Shown here: positions 23,205 to 31,055 of the stretch, one piece after another | Layout: the number at the start of each line of letters is the position of its first letter | Numbering within the stretch: the stretch's first letter is position 1 | Origin: PALSA-505 sp035308365 | Lineage (GTDB): Bacteria > Actinomycetota > Actinomycetes > Streptosporangiales > Streptosporangiaceae | Length of the DNA stretch: 39,758 bases | Reading direction: 5' to 3' | Assembly: GCA_035308365.1 (NCBI GenBank) | Contig: DATGGU010000088.1 | Coordinates: forward strand, 1-39,758 | Translations under genes and position numbers: made by a program | The notes under the pieces: generated by a model | Databases searched by the model: none | Told to the model about the DNA's origin: nothing | Seen by the model: only the letters and a program-made list of their open reading frames with translations

Positions 23205-24523
23205 ACCCCGCTGCACGCCACCAGTACGGCCCGATGGTCCGCCGAGTGGCCATCGCGGCCGGGGTGATAGCCCTGCTCACCTCCGGCATGCCGGCCGCGG
23301 GCAACGATGCTGCCCGGGCTCCCCGCGCGGGCCAGCGGCGGCCCGTACCACCGGCCGGCAACCAGGCAGGTATCCGCTATGCGGCGCTGACGTTTGGTGA
23401 CACCGGAACGCGGGGTCCCGGCGACATGACCGTACCGGCCGCGGCGGGCGGCTGGGCGCTCAGCGGTGCCGGTGGCGCCACCCTCGCGACCGGGATGCGG
23501 TTGCTCGATCAGGCGGCCACGGCCACCCGCAGGACTTCGTACCAGGGACTACAGGTCATCTCGTGGCTGCGGCTGGGCGGCAGCGGTGCCTGGCTGGGCT
23601 CGGGAGCCAGCGCGATGAAGGTCGCCGTGTGGCATCCCGGCGGGGCCGGCACGCTCACCCGCGTCACCGTGACCGGCACCGGGCAGTCCTACCTCACCGA
23701 CGACCCGGACGCAGCGGCCGCCGGTGGCGTGCTCGGGCTCACCCCCGCCCTGCTGAGCCTGCTCGCCGCGCATTATGCGATCGTCTACACCGGCCGGGGT
23801 TCGGCGAACGGGCGGCCGGCCAGCGTCGTCGAGGCGCACCGGTCCAATGGCACCCTGGCCGCCAGGTTCTGGCTGGACATGGCGACGAAGCTGCCGCTGT
23901 GCCGCGAGATCTTCGATGCTCATGCGCATCTGATCAGCAGGGATGTCCTGGCTAGCCTGGCCGTCGGCGCACCGTCGGGTATGCCATCGATCACCGGTAG
24001 CCAGCCGGTCAGCCGGCTGCGCGAATCGATCGCTACCCCGGCCATCACCGGCCCGGTCATCCCCGGAGCGGCCCCCTTCCGGCCGTGGGCGGACCGGCTC
24101 GGCCCGGCGCAGCTGACCGCGCTGCGCGGCGCGGGCTGGCCGGTGCCCAGTGGCAGGCCGGGCGGGCTCACCATGTTCGAGGCCAGCGAGTCCAGCACCG
24201 CGACCGGCAAGGTCGTCGACCTCGGGTATTCCGACGGCCTGTCGGACGTGTCGCTGTTCGTTCAGCGCGGTCAGTTCCCTGCCGCGCTGACCGGCTGGAC
24301 CCGGACCAGCCTCGACGGCCACCCGCTGTTCGTGCGCAACTCCGGCGAGCCCGACGTGGCCTGGTCGGCCGGGGGATTCGCGTTCACCGTCGTGGCCGAC
24401 GCGCCCGCGCCGGTCGTGGCCGGCCTGGTGAACGCGCTGCCGCACCAGGGCCGGCCGGGGTTTTGGAGCCGGATGGCCGATGGCATCCGGCGCCTGCTGG
24501 CCTGGATCAACCCGTTCCGCTGA
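23201..24523 (+). CDS. Secreted MucB/RseB-like sigma-E regulatory protein
   Basis: The 440-residue exported protein starts at GTG 23201 and has a signal-peptide-like N-terminus (RRVAIAAGVIALLTSGMPAAG). The MucB/RseB-type N-terminal domain appears in LLDQAATATRRTSYQGLQVI, YAIVYTGRGSANGRPASVVE and FWLDMATKLPLCREIFDA. The C-terminal domain (LSDVSLFVQRGQFP, TSLDGHPLFV) resembles the second RseB domain. In Gram-negatives RseB shields the anti-sigma factor from protease and senses lipoproteins or LPS; here a similar sensing role at RseA is inferred from its place in the operon. It ends 87 bp before lanM. Confidence 0.8.
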   Translation: MNPAARHQYGPMVRRVAIAAGVIALLTSGMPAAGNDAARAPRAGQRRPVPPAGNQAGIRYAALTFGDTGTRGPGDMTVPAAAGGWALSGAGGATLATGMRLLDQAATATRRTSYQGLQVISWLRLGGSGAWLGSGASAMKVAVWHPGGAGTLTRVTVTGTGQSYLTDDPDAAAAGGVLGLTPALLSLLAAHYAIVYTGRGSANGRPASVVEAHRSNGTLAARFWLDMATKLPLCREIFDAHAHLISRDVLASLAVGAPSGMPSITGSQPVSRLRESIATPAITGPVIPGAAPFRPWADRLGPAQLTALRGAGWPVPSGRPGGLTMFEASESSTATGKVVDLGYSDGLSDVSLFVQRGQFPAALTGWTRTSLDGHPLFVRNSGEPDVAWSAGGFAFTVVADAPAPVVAGLVNALPHQGRPGFWSRMADGIRRLLAWINPFR

Positions 24524-24564
24524 CATCCGGCCCGGAGCCGGGCCGGAGTCTGTGGGCCGGAGCT

Positions 24565-24591
24565 GGGACCAGTGCGAAACCCGGGTAGTTT
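24565..24591 (+). promoter_or_regulatory. Candidate promoter elements upstream of lanM
   Basis: TAGTTT (24586-24591) ends 6 nt before ATG 24598, a leaderless -10 layout. Overlapping it, GGGACC (24565-24570), 17 bp and GTT (24588-24590) look like an ECF-type promoter with one base missing from GGGAACC. Either would give a transcript beginning at or just before 24598. Confidence 0.35.
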
Positions 24592-24597
24592 CTACTT

Positions 24598-24633
24598 ATG
24601 AACCCGGCCTATGGGCTGTGCCACGCTGCCTAG
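24598..24633 (+). CDS. Possible leaderless 11-residue upstream ORF
   Basis: ATG at 24598 opens MNPAYGLCHAA and a TAG. The frame overlaps the first codons of lanM (+1 relative to the larger gene). It would be translated only if the leaderless -10 box upstream is real. It contains one Cys but no Ser or Thr, so it cannot be a lanthipeptide precursor. At most it is a regulatory uORF, and it may be chance. Confidence 0.2.
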   Translation: MNPAYGLCHAA

Positions 24634-27600
24634 TGTGGATCTTCCGGACCCGGACCGTCCCAGCGAGCGGCTCAGGCCGGGCTGGTGGATGCAGGCGCTC
24701 ACCGGGCGTGAGCGGACGTCCCGGCCGGCCTGGGCCGACATCGCCGAGCAGGCGGCCGCGGCCGCGGCACCACCGGACGCGCTGCCACCGATGGACTCCT
24801 GGGCTGTGGCCTTCGCGGTGCCGCTGCGGCCGTTCGTGGCCGTGGCTCGTGACCGGCTGGCCGACGGCGCCCGTGAGCTGCTTGCGCCCGGGTACGGCGA
24901 TCCCGGGCAGCTCGCGGGCAGCTTCACCGCCGTGCTGGGGCGCAAGCTCGCCGGGATGGCCGTCCGGACCATGGCGCTGGGGCTGGCCGAGGCGCGGGCC
25001 GGCGGCCGGCTCACCGGGGACGACGGCCGGGCGAGGTTCGCGGACTTCCTGATGCGGCAGAGCGCGCAGGCCGGGATGGTCGCGCTCTTTGACGAGTACC
25101 CGGTGCTGGCCCGGCTGCTCGGGACGGCCACCCTGCAGGCCTGCGAGGCCGGCCTGGAACTGCTGGCCCGCTTCGCCGCGGATCGCCCGGCGCTGGTCGA
25201 GACCCTGCTGGACGGCACCGATCCGGGGCCGGTCGTGGCGGTCGAGCCGGGCCTGGGCGACCCGCACCGGCGCGGGCGCTCGGTGACGGCTGTGTCGTTC
25301 GGCGACGGCCGCAAGGTCATCTACAAGCCGCGCAGCATGGACACCTACGTCCTGTTCTGTGCGGCGGTCCGCTGGCTCAACCGGCGGGCGCCCTCGGCTG
25401 GGCTGCGCACGGCTGCCGTGCTGCCCCGGGGCGGGTACGGCTGGCAGGAGTTCGTGGCGCACCGGCCGCTCGTCAGCCCAGCCGGCGCCCCGCGGTTCTA
25501 CCAGCGGGAAGGGGCACTGCTGGCGGTCCTGTACGCGCTGAACGCCGTGGACATCCACGGTGAGAACCTGATCGCCGCGGGGGACCAGCCGGTCCTGGTC
25601 GATGCCGAAGCCCTGCTGCACCCCATCCTGCCCACCGCGCACACCGTCGCCGCCGACCCGGCTGCCCAGGCCCTGGCCACTTCGGTGCACCGGACCGCAC
25701 TGCTGCCGTTCACCATGGCCGGGGACAGCGGCGTGGCCGACGCATCGGGCATGGGCGGCGACGACGGTGCGGCGGGCCCGGATGGCGTGCTGGACTGGGA
25801 TCCACCGGCGACCGACGACATGCGGCTGATCCGCCGGCCGGGCCGGCTCGCCGCGATGAGCAACCGGCCCACCCTCGGCGGGCGGCCGGTGGAACCGGCC
25901 GATCACGAGCAGGCCATCCTGGCCGGATTCCGGCTCGGCTACGACGCGATCACGGATGACCGGCAGGCGTTCAGCAGGCTCATCGGGTCCAGTGGGGATA
26001 TCGAGGCGCGGGTCATCATCCGGGTGAGCAGTGGCTATGCCCGGCTGCTCGACGAGTCCACCGACCCTGACCTGCTGCGCGACGCCCGAGACCGGCAGCG
26101 GGCGCTGGACGTGCTGAACGACGCGTCGGCCGGCCAGCCGCTGTGGAGCCGCCTGGCCCGGCACGAGCTGGCCGACCTGTGGGCGGGTGACATCCCGTTG
26201 CTGACCGTCCGCCCGGCGGCCAGCGACATCTGGACCTCGACCGGGCAGCAGCTGCCCGGCCTGCTCGACCAGCCGGGGCTGAGTTCCGCCCTGGACAAGA
26301 TCTCAGAGCTGGGCGAGCTCGACCGCCGTGACCAGGAATGGATCATCTCCGCCAGCCTGGCCACCAGGCGGCCAGCCGCCGGTCATCGCAGCACCCGGCC
26401 GGCTCCGGACCCGGTGCCCGCCGTCGCCCCGCCCGGCCGGCTGCTGACCGCCGCCTGCGGCCTGGCCGACCAGATCGTGGCGCGCGGCCTGACCGGGCAG
26501 GAAGAGACAGGCCAGGGCCGGGTGAACTGGCTCGGTCTGCAGTTGGTGGAAGACACCCGGTGGATGGTGCTGCCCATGGGCGCCGGGCTGGCCGACGGCT
26601 ACCTCGGGGTGGCGCTGTTCCTGGCCCAGCTCGCCGAGCTGACCGGTGTCGACAGGTACGCGGAGGTGGCCCGGCGCGCGGTGAGCGCGATACCACAGCT
26701 CCTGGATGCGCTGGCCGCCCAGCCCGGCCTGCCCGGTGTGGTCGGCTGCGGTGCGGCCGAGGGCCTGGGCGGCATCAGCTACGGCCTGGCCAGGCTGGCC
26801 ACCCTGCTGCATGACATCGAGTTCAGGGATCTGGCCACCATGGCCATCCAGCTCGCGACGACGGCGTTTTCCGCGCCCGGCCCACCCTGGTGGACCTCGG
26901 GCGTGGCGGGCTGCCTGGCGGCCATGACCGCGACCGCGGCCGAACTCGAATCCGCCGCGGCCGCGAGCCTGGCTGTCAGGTGTGCCGACCATCTGGCCGG
27001 CCTGGTGGAGCGCACCGACGGACGCTGCGTGCCAGACGGCGACCCGGTACCACCCGGCTTCGCCGGTGGCCCGGCCGGGGTCGGCTGGGCCCTGTGGCGG
27101 TTCGCCCCGCCCGGAGCGCCGTCCAGATACTTCCGGGCCGCTCAGTGCGCGGTACGTCAGGCCGTCGGGCCGGCCGCCGGGACAGCTACCGGATCCGATG
27201 CGGAGCAGGTGTACGGCTGGTGCCGTGGAACGGCCGGCCTGCTGGTGGCACGAACCTGCCTGGCGGGCGAGGACGCCACGGCCGGGCCGCCATCGGCCGT
27301 AACGGTCCTCACCGACCGCCCGGTGCTGGCCGACCTCAGCCTGTGTCACGGTGAACTGGGCATAGCCGAGGCCTTGACCGTCCTGATAACCCAGCGGATC
27401 CCCCCGGCCGTCCCTGCCTCGCCGCACCGGGCCGAGGCAGAATCCCGGGCGTGGCGGCACCGGGCCGGCCTGATCCTCGGAAGGCTCTACCGGCAGGGCC
27501 CGTACTGCGGGACGCCCGGGGGGGTGACCACGCCCGGGCTGCTCAGCGGGCTGGCAGGCATCGGGTACGGGCTGCTCCGGCTGGGCTACCCGCAGCGGGT

Positions 27601-27685
27601 GCCGTCGGCCCTGTTCCTGGAGCCGGCTCCAGTCGCGCCGCGGGCGTCCGCCAGCAACGCCGAGATGGTCCAGAATCGGGTGTAG
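24611..27685 (+). CDS. LanM-type class II lanthipeptide synthetase, orphan, atypical cyclase
   Basis: LanM enzymes phosphorylate and dehydrate Ser/Thr of a precursor peptide and then join Cys to form lanthionine rings. This 1,024-residue protein has the N-terminal dehydratase (GWWMQALTGRER near residue 25). Kinase-like elements are VIYKPRSMD (Lys239), VDIHGEN (Asp314, His316, Asn319) and VLVDAEAL (Asp331); NRPTLGG follows. IIRVSSGYARLL stands where many LanM have RxT. The C-terminal LanC-like domain keeps zinc ligands in GWCRGTAG (Cys871) and LCHGELG (Cys912, His913). The usual GFxHGxAG histidine is Gly819 (GFAGGPAG). It lies between the rseB-like gene and tatB, where htrA is found in related loci. 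No precursor, exporter or protease gene was seen. The start is ATG 24611 or GTG 24635; no clear ribosome site. Confidence 0.9.
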   Translation: MGCATLPSVDLPDPDRPSERLRPGWWMQALTGRERTSRPAWADIAEQAAAAAAPPDALPPMDSWAVAFAVPLRPFVAVARDRLADGARELLAPGYGDPGQLAGSFTAVLGRKLAGMAVRTMALGLAEARAGGRLTGDDGRARFADFLMRQSAQAGMVALFDEYPVLARLLGTATLQACEAGLELLARFAADRPALVETLLDGTDPGPVVAVEPGLGDPHRRGRSVTAVSFGDGRKVIYKPRSMDTYVLFCAAVRWLNRRAPSAGLRTAAVLPRGGYGWQEFVAHRPLVSPAGAPRFYQREGALLAVLYALNAVDIHGENLIAAGDQPVLVDAEALLHPILPTAHTVAADPAAQALATSVHRTALLPFTMAGDSGVADASGMGGDDGAAGPDGVLDWDPPATDDMRLIRRPGRLAAMSNRPTLGGRPVEPADHEQAILAGFRLGYDAITDDRQAFSRLIGSSGDIEARVIIRVSSGYARLLDESTDPDLLRDARDRQRALDVLNDASAGQPLWSRLARHELADLWAGDIPLLTVRPAASDIWTSTGQQLPGLLDQPGLSSALDKISELGELDRRDQEWIISASLATRRPAAGHRSTRPAPDPVPAVAPPGRLLTAACGLADQIVARGLTGQEETGQGRVNWLGLQLVEDTRWMVLPMGAGLADGYLGVALFLAQLAELTGVDRYAEVARRAVSAIPQLLDALAAQPGLPGVVGCGAAEGLGGISYGLARLATLLHDIEFRDLATMAIQLATTAFSAPGPPWWTSGVAGCLAAMTATAAELESAAAASLAVRCADHLAGLVERTDGRCVPDGDPVPPGFAGGPAGVGWALWRFAPPGAPSRYFRAAQCAVRQAVGPAAGTATGSDAEQVYGWCRGTAGLLVARTCLAGEDATAGPPSAVTVLTDRPVLADLSLCHGELGIAEALTVLITQRIPPAVPASPHRAEAESRAWRHRAGLILGRLYRQGPYCGTPGGVTTPGLLSGLAGIGYGLLRLGYPQRVPSALFLEPAPVAPRASASNAEMVQNRV

Positions 27686-27777
27686 GCGGCTAGTTCAATT
27701 CCGGACCGCCTCGATTACAGTGGAGGGGCCGGGCAGAGTTGCCAGGCGGGTTCCGCGCGGCTCCGGGAGATCCTCAA

Positions 27778-28104
27778 GTGTTCGACCTGTCCATCACCAA
27801 GCTGCTGGTGCTTGCCGTCCTCGGGCTGGTGATATTCGGGCCTGACCAGCTCCCGAAGATGGCCCGCCAGCTCGGTCAGGGCCTGCGTGACCTGCGCCGC
27901 ATGGCCGACAAGGCGCGTACCGACCTCCAGGAGGGGCTCGGGCCTGAGTTCGCCGACTTCGACATCAGCGACCTGAACCCGCGTTCCTTCGTCCGCAAGC
28001 ACCTGATGGAAGAACCCGACGGCATGGACCCGGCGATGCTGGGCCGGCCACGGCATCCGATGGACTCCGGCCAGATGCCGCCGTTCGACATCGAAGCCAC
28101 CTAA
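27778..28104 (+). CDS. tatB: Sec-independent translocase subunit TatB
   Basis: TatB forms, with TatC, the receptor for twin-arginine signal peptides. The 108-residue product has an N-terminal membrane helix (ITKLLVLAVLGLVIFGPDQLP with the hallmark FGP) and an amphipathic helix (KMARQLGQGLRDLRRMADKAR). An acidic tail follows (FADFDISDLNPRSFVRKHL). The start is GTG 27778 with GGGAGA upstream. It lies 92 bp after lanM and is probably in the same direction of transcription. Placement after the sigE cluster and before mrp is conserved. Confidence 0.92.
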   Translation: MFDLSITKLLVLAVLGLVIFGPDQLPKMARQLGQGLRDLRRMADKARTDLQEGLGPEFADFDISDLNPRSFVRKHLMEEPDGMDPAMLGRPRHPMDSGQMPPFDIEAT

Positions 28105-28116
28105 GACTTACGCCGA

Positions 28117-28318
28117 GGCGGCTAAGCCTGCTCGCTGTCCTTCGGCCAGCTTCGCCGCAGCCCGTAGTATCTATCCGGGGGGACGCCCCCCGGGGCGGCT
28201 AAGCCTGCTCGCTGTCCTTCGGCCAGCTTCGCCGCAGCCCGCAGTGTTTGCCGGGGGGCCGAGCTCCCCGGACCCCACGAGCGGGGCTGGGGTTTGCCGA
28301 TTGGGGCTGGGGTTTGCC
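28117..28318. repeat. Duplicated segment with GC hairpins between convergent tatB and mrp
   Basis: A segment of about 55 bp (GGCGGCTAAGCCTGCTCGCT onwards, ending GCAGCCCG) occurs at 28117-28172 and 28194-28249, a 77-bp period. Each copy is followed by a hairpin: CCGGGGGG-ACG-CCCCCCGG at 28175-28193 and CCGGGG-N9-CCCCGG at 28251-28271. Further right GGGGCTGGGGTTTGCC occurs twice, 20 bp apart, near 28284 and 28304. No convincing gene lies in the 291-bp gap. The hairpins could terminate transcription from both sides, though no U-tract is present. Confidence 0.75.
28175..28193. terminator. Perfect 8-bp GC hairpin, candidate bidirectional terminator
   Basis: CCGGGGGG and CCCCCCGG are separated by ACG. 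It lies 70 bp after the tatB stop and 200 bp after the mrp stop on the other strand. Terminators without U-tracts are common in actinobacteria, so the call rests on the stem and the convergent setting. Confidence 0.5.
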
Positions 28319-28395
28319 ATTTACGGTGGGACGACCCACGGACCTCCCGGTGCCGGGCTATCGCCCGGCGGTCTGGAGGTGCGGGTGACACCCGT

Positions 28396-29544
28396 TCACA
28401 CCGGAGTCAGGCCGAGGCGGCGGCCGGCCAGGCCGCGGCCACCGCTGAGACCTTCCGCGATCGTGATGAGCTGCCGTGCGGCGGGGGACTCCGGCTCGCT
28501 GAGGACCAGGGGTATCCCCTCGTCGCCGCCTTCGCGCAGCCGCAGTTCCAGGGGCACCTGGCCGAGCAGCGGGACCGGCGCGCCGGTGATGCGGGTCAGC
28601 GCCCCGGCCACCGCCGCACCGCCGCCCGAGCCGAAGATCTCCACCTTCTCGCCGCAGTGCGGGCAGGGCAGGTAGGACATGTTCTCGATGACCCCGGCGA
28701 TGCGCTGATGGGTCTGCATGGCGATCGCACCGGCCCGCTCGGCAACCTCCGCCGCGGCCAGTTGCGGCGTGGTGACCACGAGCAGTTCCGCGCCAGGCAG
28801 CATCTGGGCGACCGAGATGGCGACGTCACCGGTGCCCGGTGGCAGGTCCATCAGCAGGACGTCGAGGTCACCCCAGTACACGTCGGCGAGAAACTGCTGC
28901 AGTGCCCGGTGCAGCATGGGCCCGCGCCAGACGACCGGGGTGTTGCCCTTGGTGAACATGCCGATGGAGATGACCGACACACCGTGGGCCGACGGTGGCA
29001 TGATCATCTGTTCCACCTGGGTCGGCCGGCCGGTCACGCCCAGCATACGGGGAACAGAGTGACCGTAGATGTCCGCGTCCACGACGCCGACCTTGCGGCC
29101 GGTGGCGGCCAGCGCCGCGGCCAGGTTCACGGTGACCGACGACTTGCCCACGCCGCCCTTCCCGCTGGCGATGGCGAAGACCCTGGTGAGCGAGTCGGGC
29201 TTGGCGAACGGGATCTCCGGTTCGGGCCTGCCGCCGCGGAGCCTGCCCTGCAGGGCCTTGCGCTGCTCGTCGCTCATCACGTCGAGTCCGACCTGCACCC
29301 GGGCGACGCCGTCGATCTTGCTGACGGCCGCGGTGACCTCGCGGATGATGGTGTCCCGCATCGGGCACCCCGCCACGGTCAGCCAGACGTCCACCCTGAC
29401 CGCGCCGTCCGGCCCGACCTCGACATCCTTGACCATGCCAAGATCGGTGATCGGCCGGTGGATCTCGGGATCCTGCACACCGTCGAGGGCGCGCATGATC
29501 TGTTCTGTGCTGGGCGGCGAGAAGCCGACGGAAGCGGTGCTCAT
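28396..29544 (-). CDS. mrp: Mrp/ApbC-type P-loop iron-sulfur cluster carrier
   Basis: The 382-residue protein has an N-terminal MIP18/DUF59 domain (ALDGVQDPEIHRPITDLGMV, WLTVAGCPMRDTI). The Mrp/NBP35 ATPase domain follows, with the deviant Walker A IASGKGGVGKSSVTVNL and VVDADIYGHSVPRMLG. The CxxC pair of cluster carriers is in YLPCPHCGEK. It is expected to bind and hand over iron-sulfur clusters. The start is ATG 29544, and TAACAT lies 7 nt upstream, so it may be leaderless; a GTGGAG also lies there. M. tuberculosis Rv1229c is the positional equivalent. Confidence 0.93.
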   Translation of the reverse strand: MSTASVGFSPPSTEQIMRALDGVQDPEIHRPITDLGMVKDVEVGPDGAVRVDVWLTVAGCPMRDTIIREVTAAVSKIDGVARVQVGLDVMSDEQRKALQGRLRGGRPEPEIPFAKPDSLTRVFAIASGKGGVGKSSVTVNLAAALAATGRKVGVVDADIYGHSVPRMLGVTGRPTQVEQMIMPPSAHGVSVISIGMFTKGNTPVVWRGPMLHRALQQFLADVYWGDLDVLLMDLPPGTGDVAISVAQMLPGAELLVVTTPQLAAAEVAERAGAIAMQTHQRIAGVIENMSYLPCPHCGEKVEIFGSGGGAAVAGALTRITGAPVPLLGQVPLELRLREGGDEGIPLVLSEPESPAARQLITIAEGLSGGRGLAGRRLGLTPV

Positions 29545-29551
29545 GCTCCAC

Positions 29552-29557
29552 ATGTTA
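29552..29557 (-). promoter_or_regulatory. Leaderless -10 box for mrp
   Basis: On the minus strand TAACAT ends 7 nt before the ATG at 29544. Confidence 0.4.
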
Positions 29558-29592
29558 TGGACGCTTCGGGTGCCTGGTCGAACGGCGCCCGA

Positions 29593-29598
29593 TATGGT
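29593..29598 (+). promoter_or_regulatory. Leaderless -10 box for the CoA lyase gene
   Basis: TATGGT ends 8 nt before the ATG at 29607; no ribosome binding site is visible. It is divergent from the mrp promoter 40 bp away. Confidence 0.4.
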
Positions 29599-29606
29599 GC
29601 TGACCG

Positions 29607-30557
29607 ATGACCCGCGCATACCATCCCCGCCGCTCCTGCCTGGCCGTGCCCGGCAGTTCCCAGCGGTTCCTCGCCAAGGCGGCCAGCCTCGTCGCGGAGG
29701 GTACGGCCGGCGACGAGGTGTTCCTGGACCTCGAGGATGCCGTCGCCCCCGCGGCGAAGGCGGACGCCAGGGCCAACGTGATCGAGGCGCTCAACTCCCG
29801 CGAGTGGGGCTCCGTGCTGCGCGCGGTCCGGGTCAACGACGTCACCACGGCCTGGGCCCACCGGGACGTGATCGACGTGGCCGGGGGCGCGGGCGCGAAC
29901 CTCGACGTCATCGTGCTGCCCAAGGTCACCGGCCCGGGAGACGTCTGCTGGCTCGATCTGCTGCTCACCCAGGTGGAGCAGGAGGCAGGCCTCCCGGTGG
30001 GCGCGATCGGCATCGAGGCACAGATCGAGGACGCCGCCGGGCTCGCGGCCGTCACGGAGATCGCGGCGGCGTCACCCCGGCTGGAGGCCCTGGTCTTCGG
30101 CCCGGCCGACTTCATGGCCAGCCTCGGCATGCGGTCACTCGAGGTGGGCGCGCAGCCTGAGGGGTATGCGGGCGACGCCTTCCACTATCCATTGATGCGG
30201 ATCCTGGTGGCGGCGCGCGCCCACGGCCTGCAGGCCATCGACGGACCCTACGCGAGGATCGCGGACACGGCCGGCCTGGCCAAGCTGGCGTCCAGCGCCG
30301 CCGCCCTCGGCTACGACGGAAAATGGGTCGTACACCCTGGCCAGATCGAGACGGTCAACAAGGCCTTCACGCCGGCCCAGGGCGAATACGAGCGCGCCGA
30401 GCTGATCCTGGCGGCCTACCAGCGCCACAGCACGGCCGAACGCCGCGGCGCCGCCCTCCTGGACGGCGAGATGATCGACGAGGCCACCCGCAAGCTAGCC
30501 CTCGCCACCGCCCTGAAGGGCCGGGCCGCCGGTCTGCCCCGCCCGCAACCGGGCTAG
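29607..30557 (+). CDS. HpcH/HpaI-type CoA ester lyase (CitE-like)
   Basis: The 316-residue TIM-barrel lyase has RSCLAVPGSSQRFLAKAA, VFLDLEDAVAPAAKADAR (metal and substrate residues), VRAVRVNDV, VLPKVTGPGDV, IGIEAQIEDAAGL, LVFGPADFMASLG and GKWVVHPGQIETVN. The family cleaves acyl-CoA esters such as malyl-CoA, beta-methylmalyl-CoA or citramalyl-CoA. The absence of citD and citF nearby argues against a citrate lyase subunit. Its place beside mrp gives no pathway clue. Confidence 0.88.
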   Translation: MTRAYHPRRSCLAVPGSSQRFLAKAASLVAEGTAGDEVFLDLEDAVAPAAKADARANVIEALNSREWGSVLRAVRVNDVTTAWAHRDVIDVAGGAGANLDVIVLPKVTGPGDVCWLDLLLTQVEQEAGLPVGAIGIEAQIEDAAGLAAVTEIAAASPRLEALVFGPADFMASLGMRSLEVGAQPEGYAGDAFHYPLMRILVAARAHGLQAIDGPYARIADTAGLAKLASSAAALGYDGKWVVHPGQIETVNKAFTPAQGEYERAELILAAYQRHSTAERRGAALLDGEMIDEATRKLALATALKGRAAGLPRPQPG

Positions 30558-30568
30558 CGTCCCGGCTC

Positions 30569-30988
30569 TCAGCCCAGCACTCCCCAGCCGGTGAGGGCAT
30601 CCACGAGGCCGCTGGTCAGCGGCAGCCCGGCCAATTCCGCCTGGCCGGCCCAGCGGGCGTCGTCGGCGTCATCACCCGCAGCCAGCGTGCCCCCGGTCAC
30701 GGTCGCGGCATAGTCGCGGATATCGAGCACAGCCCCGCCGGGCGCCGGCCGCCGTACGGTCCCGACGAGCCGCCCCACCGCTACGGTCAGGCCGGTCTCC
30801 TCGAGCACCTCCCTGACCACGGCCTGCTCGTCGGTCTCGCCCGCCTCCACCCTGCCGCCGGGCAGCGACCACAGTCCCTTCCCCGGTTCGTGCCCCCGCT
30901 TGATGAGCAGCAGCCGCCCGGCCGCGTCGCTGATGATCGCCCCCACACACGCAATCGCGCCGGTCCCCGGATGCTGGTCCATGGTCAT
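30569..30988 (-). CDS. NUDIX hydrolase
   Basis: The 139-residue protein has a full Nudix box, GRVEAGETDEQAVVREVLEE followed by TGL, matching Gx5Ex7REUxEExGU, preceded by GLWSLPGG. It opens GAIACVGAIISDAAGRLLLIKRG. It probably hydrolyses a nucleoside diphosphate derivative, though the substrate cannot be deduced. It is convergent with the CoA lyase gene (11-bp gap). ATG 30988 or ATG 30982 could start it. Confidence 0.87.
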   Translation of the reverse strand: MTMDQHPGTGAIACVGAIISDAAGRLLLIKRGHEPGKGLWSLPGGRVEAGETDEQAVVREVLEETGLTVAVGRLVGTVRRPAPGGAVLDIRDYAATVTGGTLAAGDDADDARWAGQAELAGLPLTSGLVDALTGWGVLG

Positions 30989-31055
30989 CCCTCACGGTAC
31001 CGGCATCAAGGCTCCGTCAACCGGTGAGCGGTCCGGGGACAGCTGGATGGCACGG

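Noticed and set aside
24598..24633. Mini-ORF MNPAYGLCHAA considered as a LanA precursor
   Set aside because: It has no Ser or Thr to dehydrate and no leader; kept only as a possible regulatory uORF.
24596..26164. 522-codon minus-strand frame opposite lanM
   Set aside because: It is a third-position GC shadow of lanM with no motif and no ribosome site.
28122..28391. 89-codon minus-strand frame between tatB and mrp, considered as a lanthipeptide precursor
   Set aside because: It contains no Cys and is a translation of the duplicated repeat and hairpin region.
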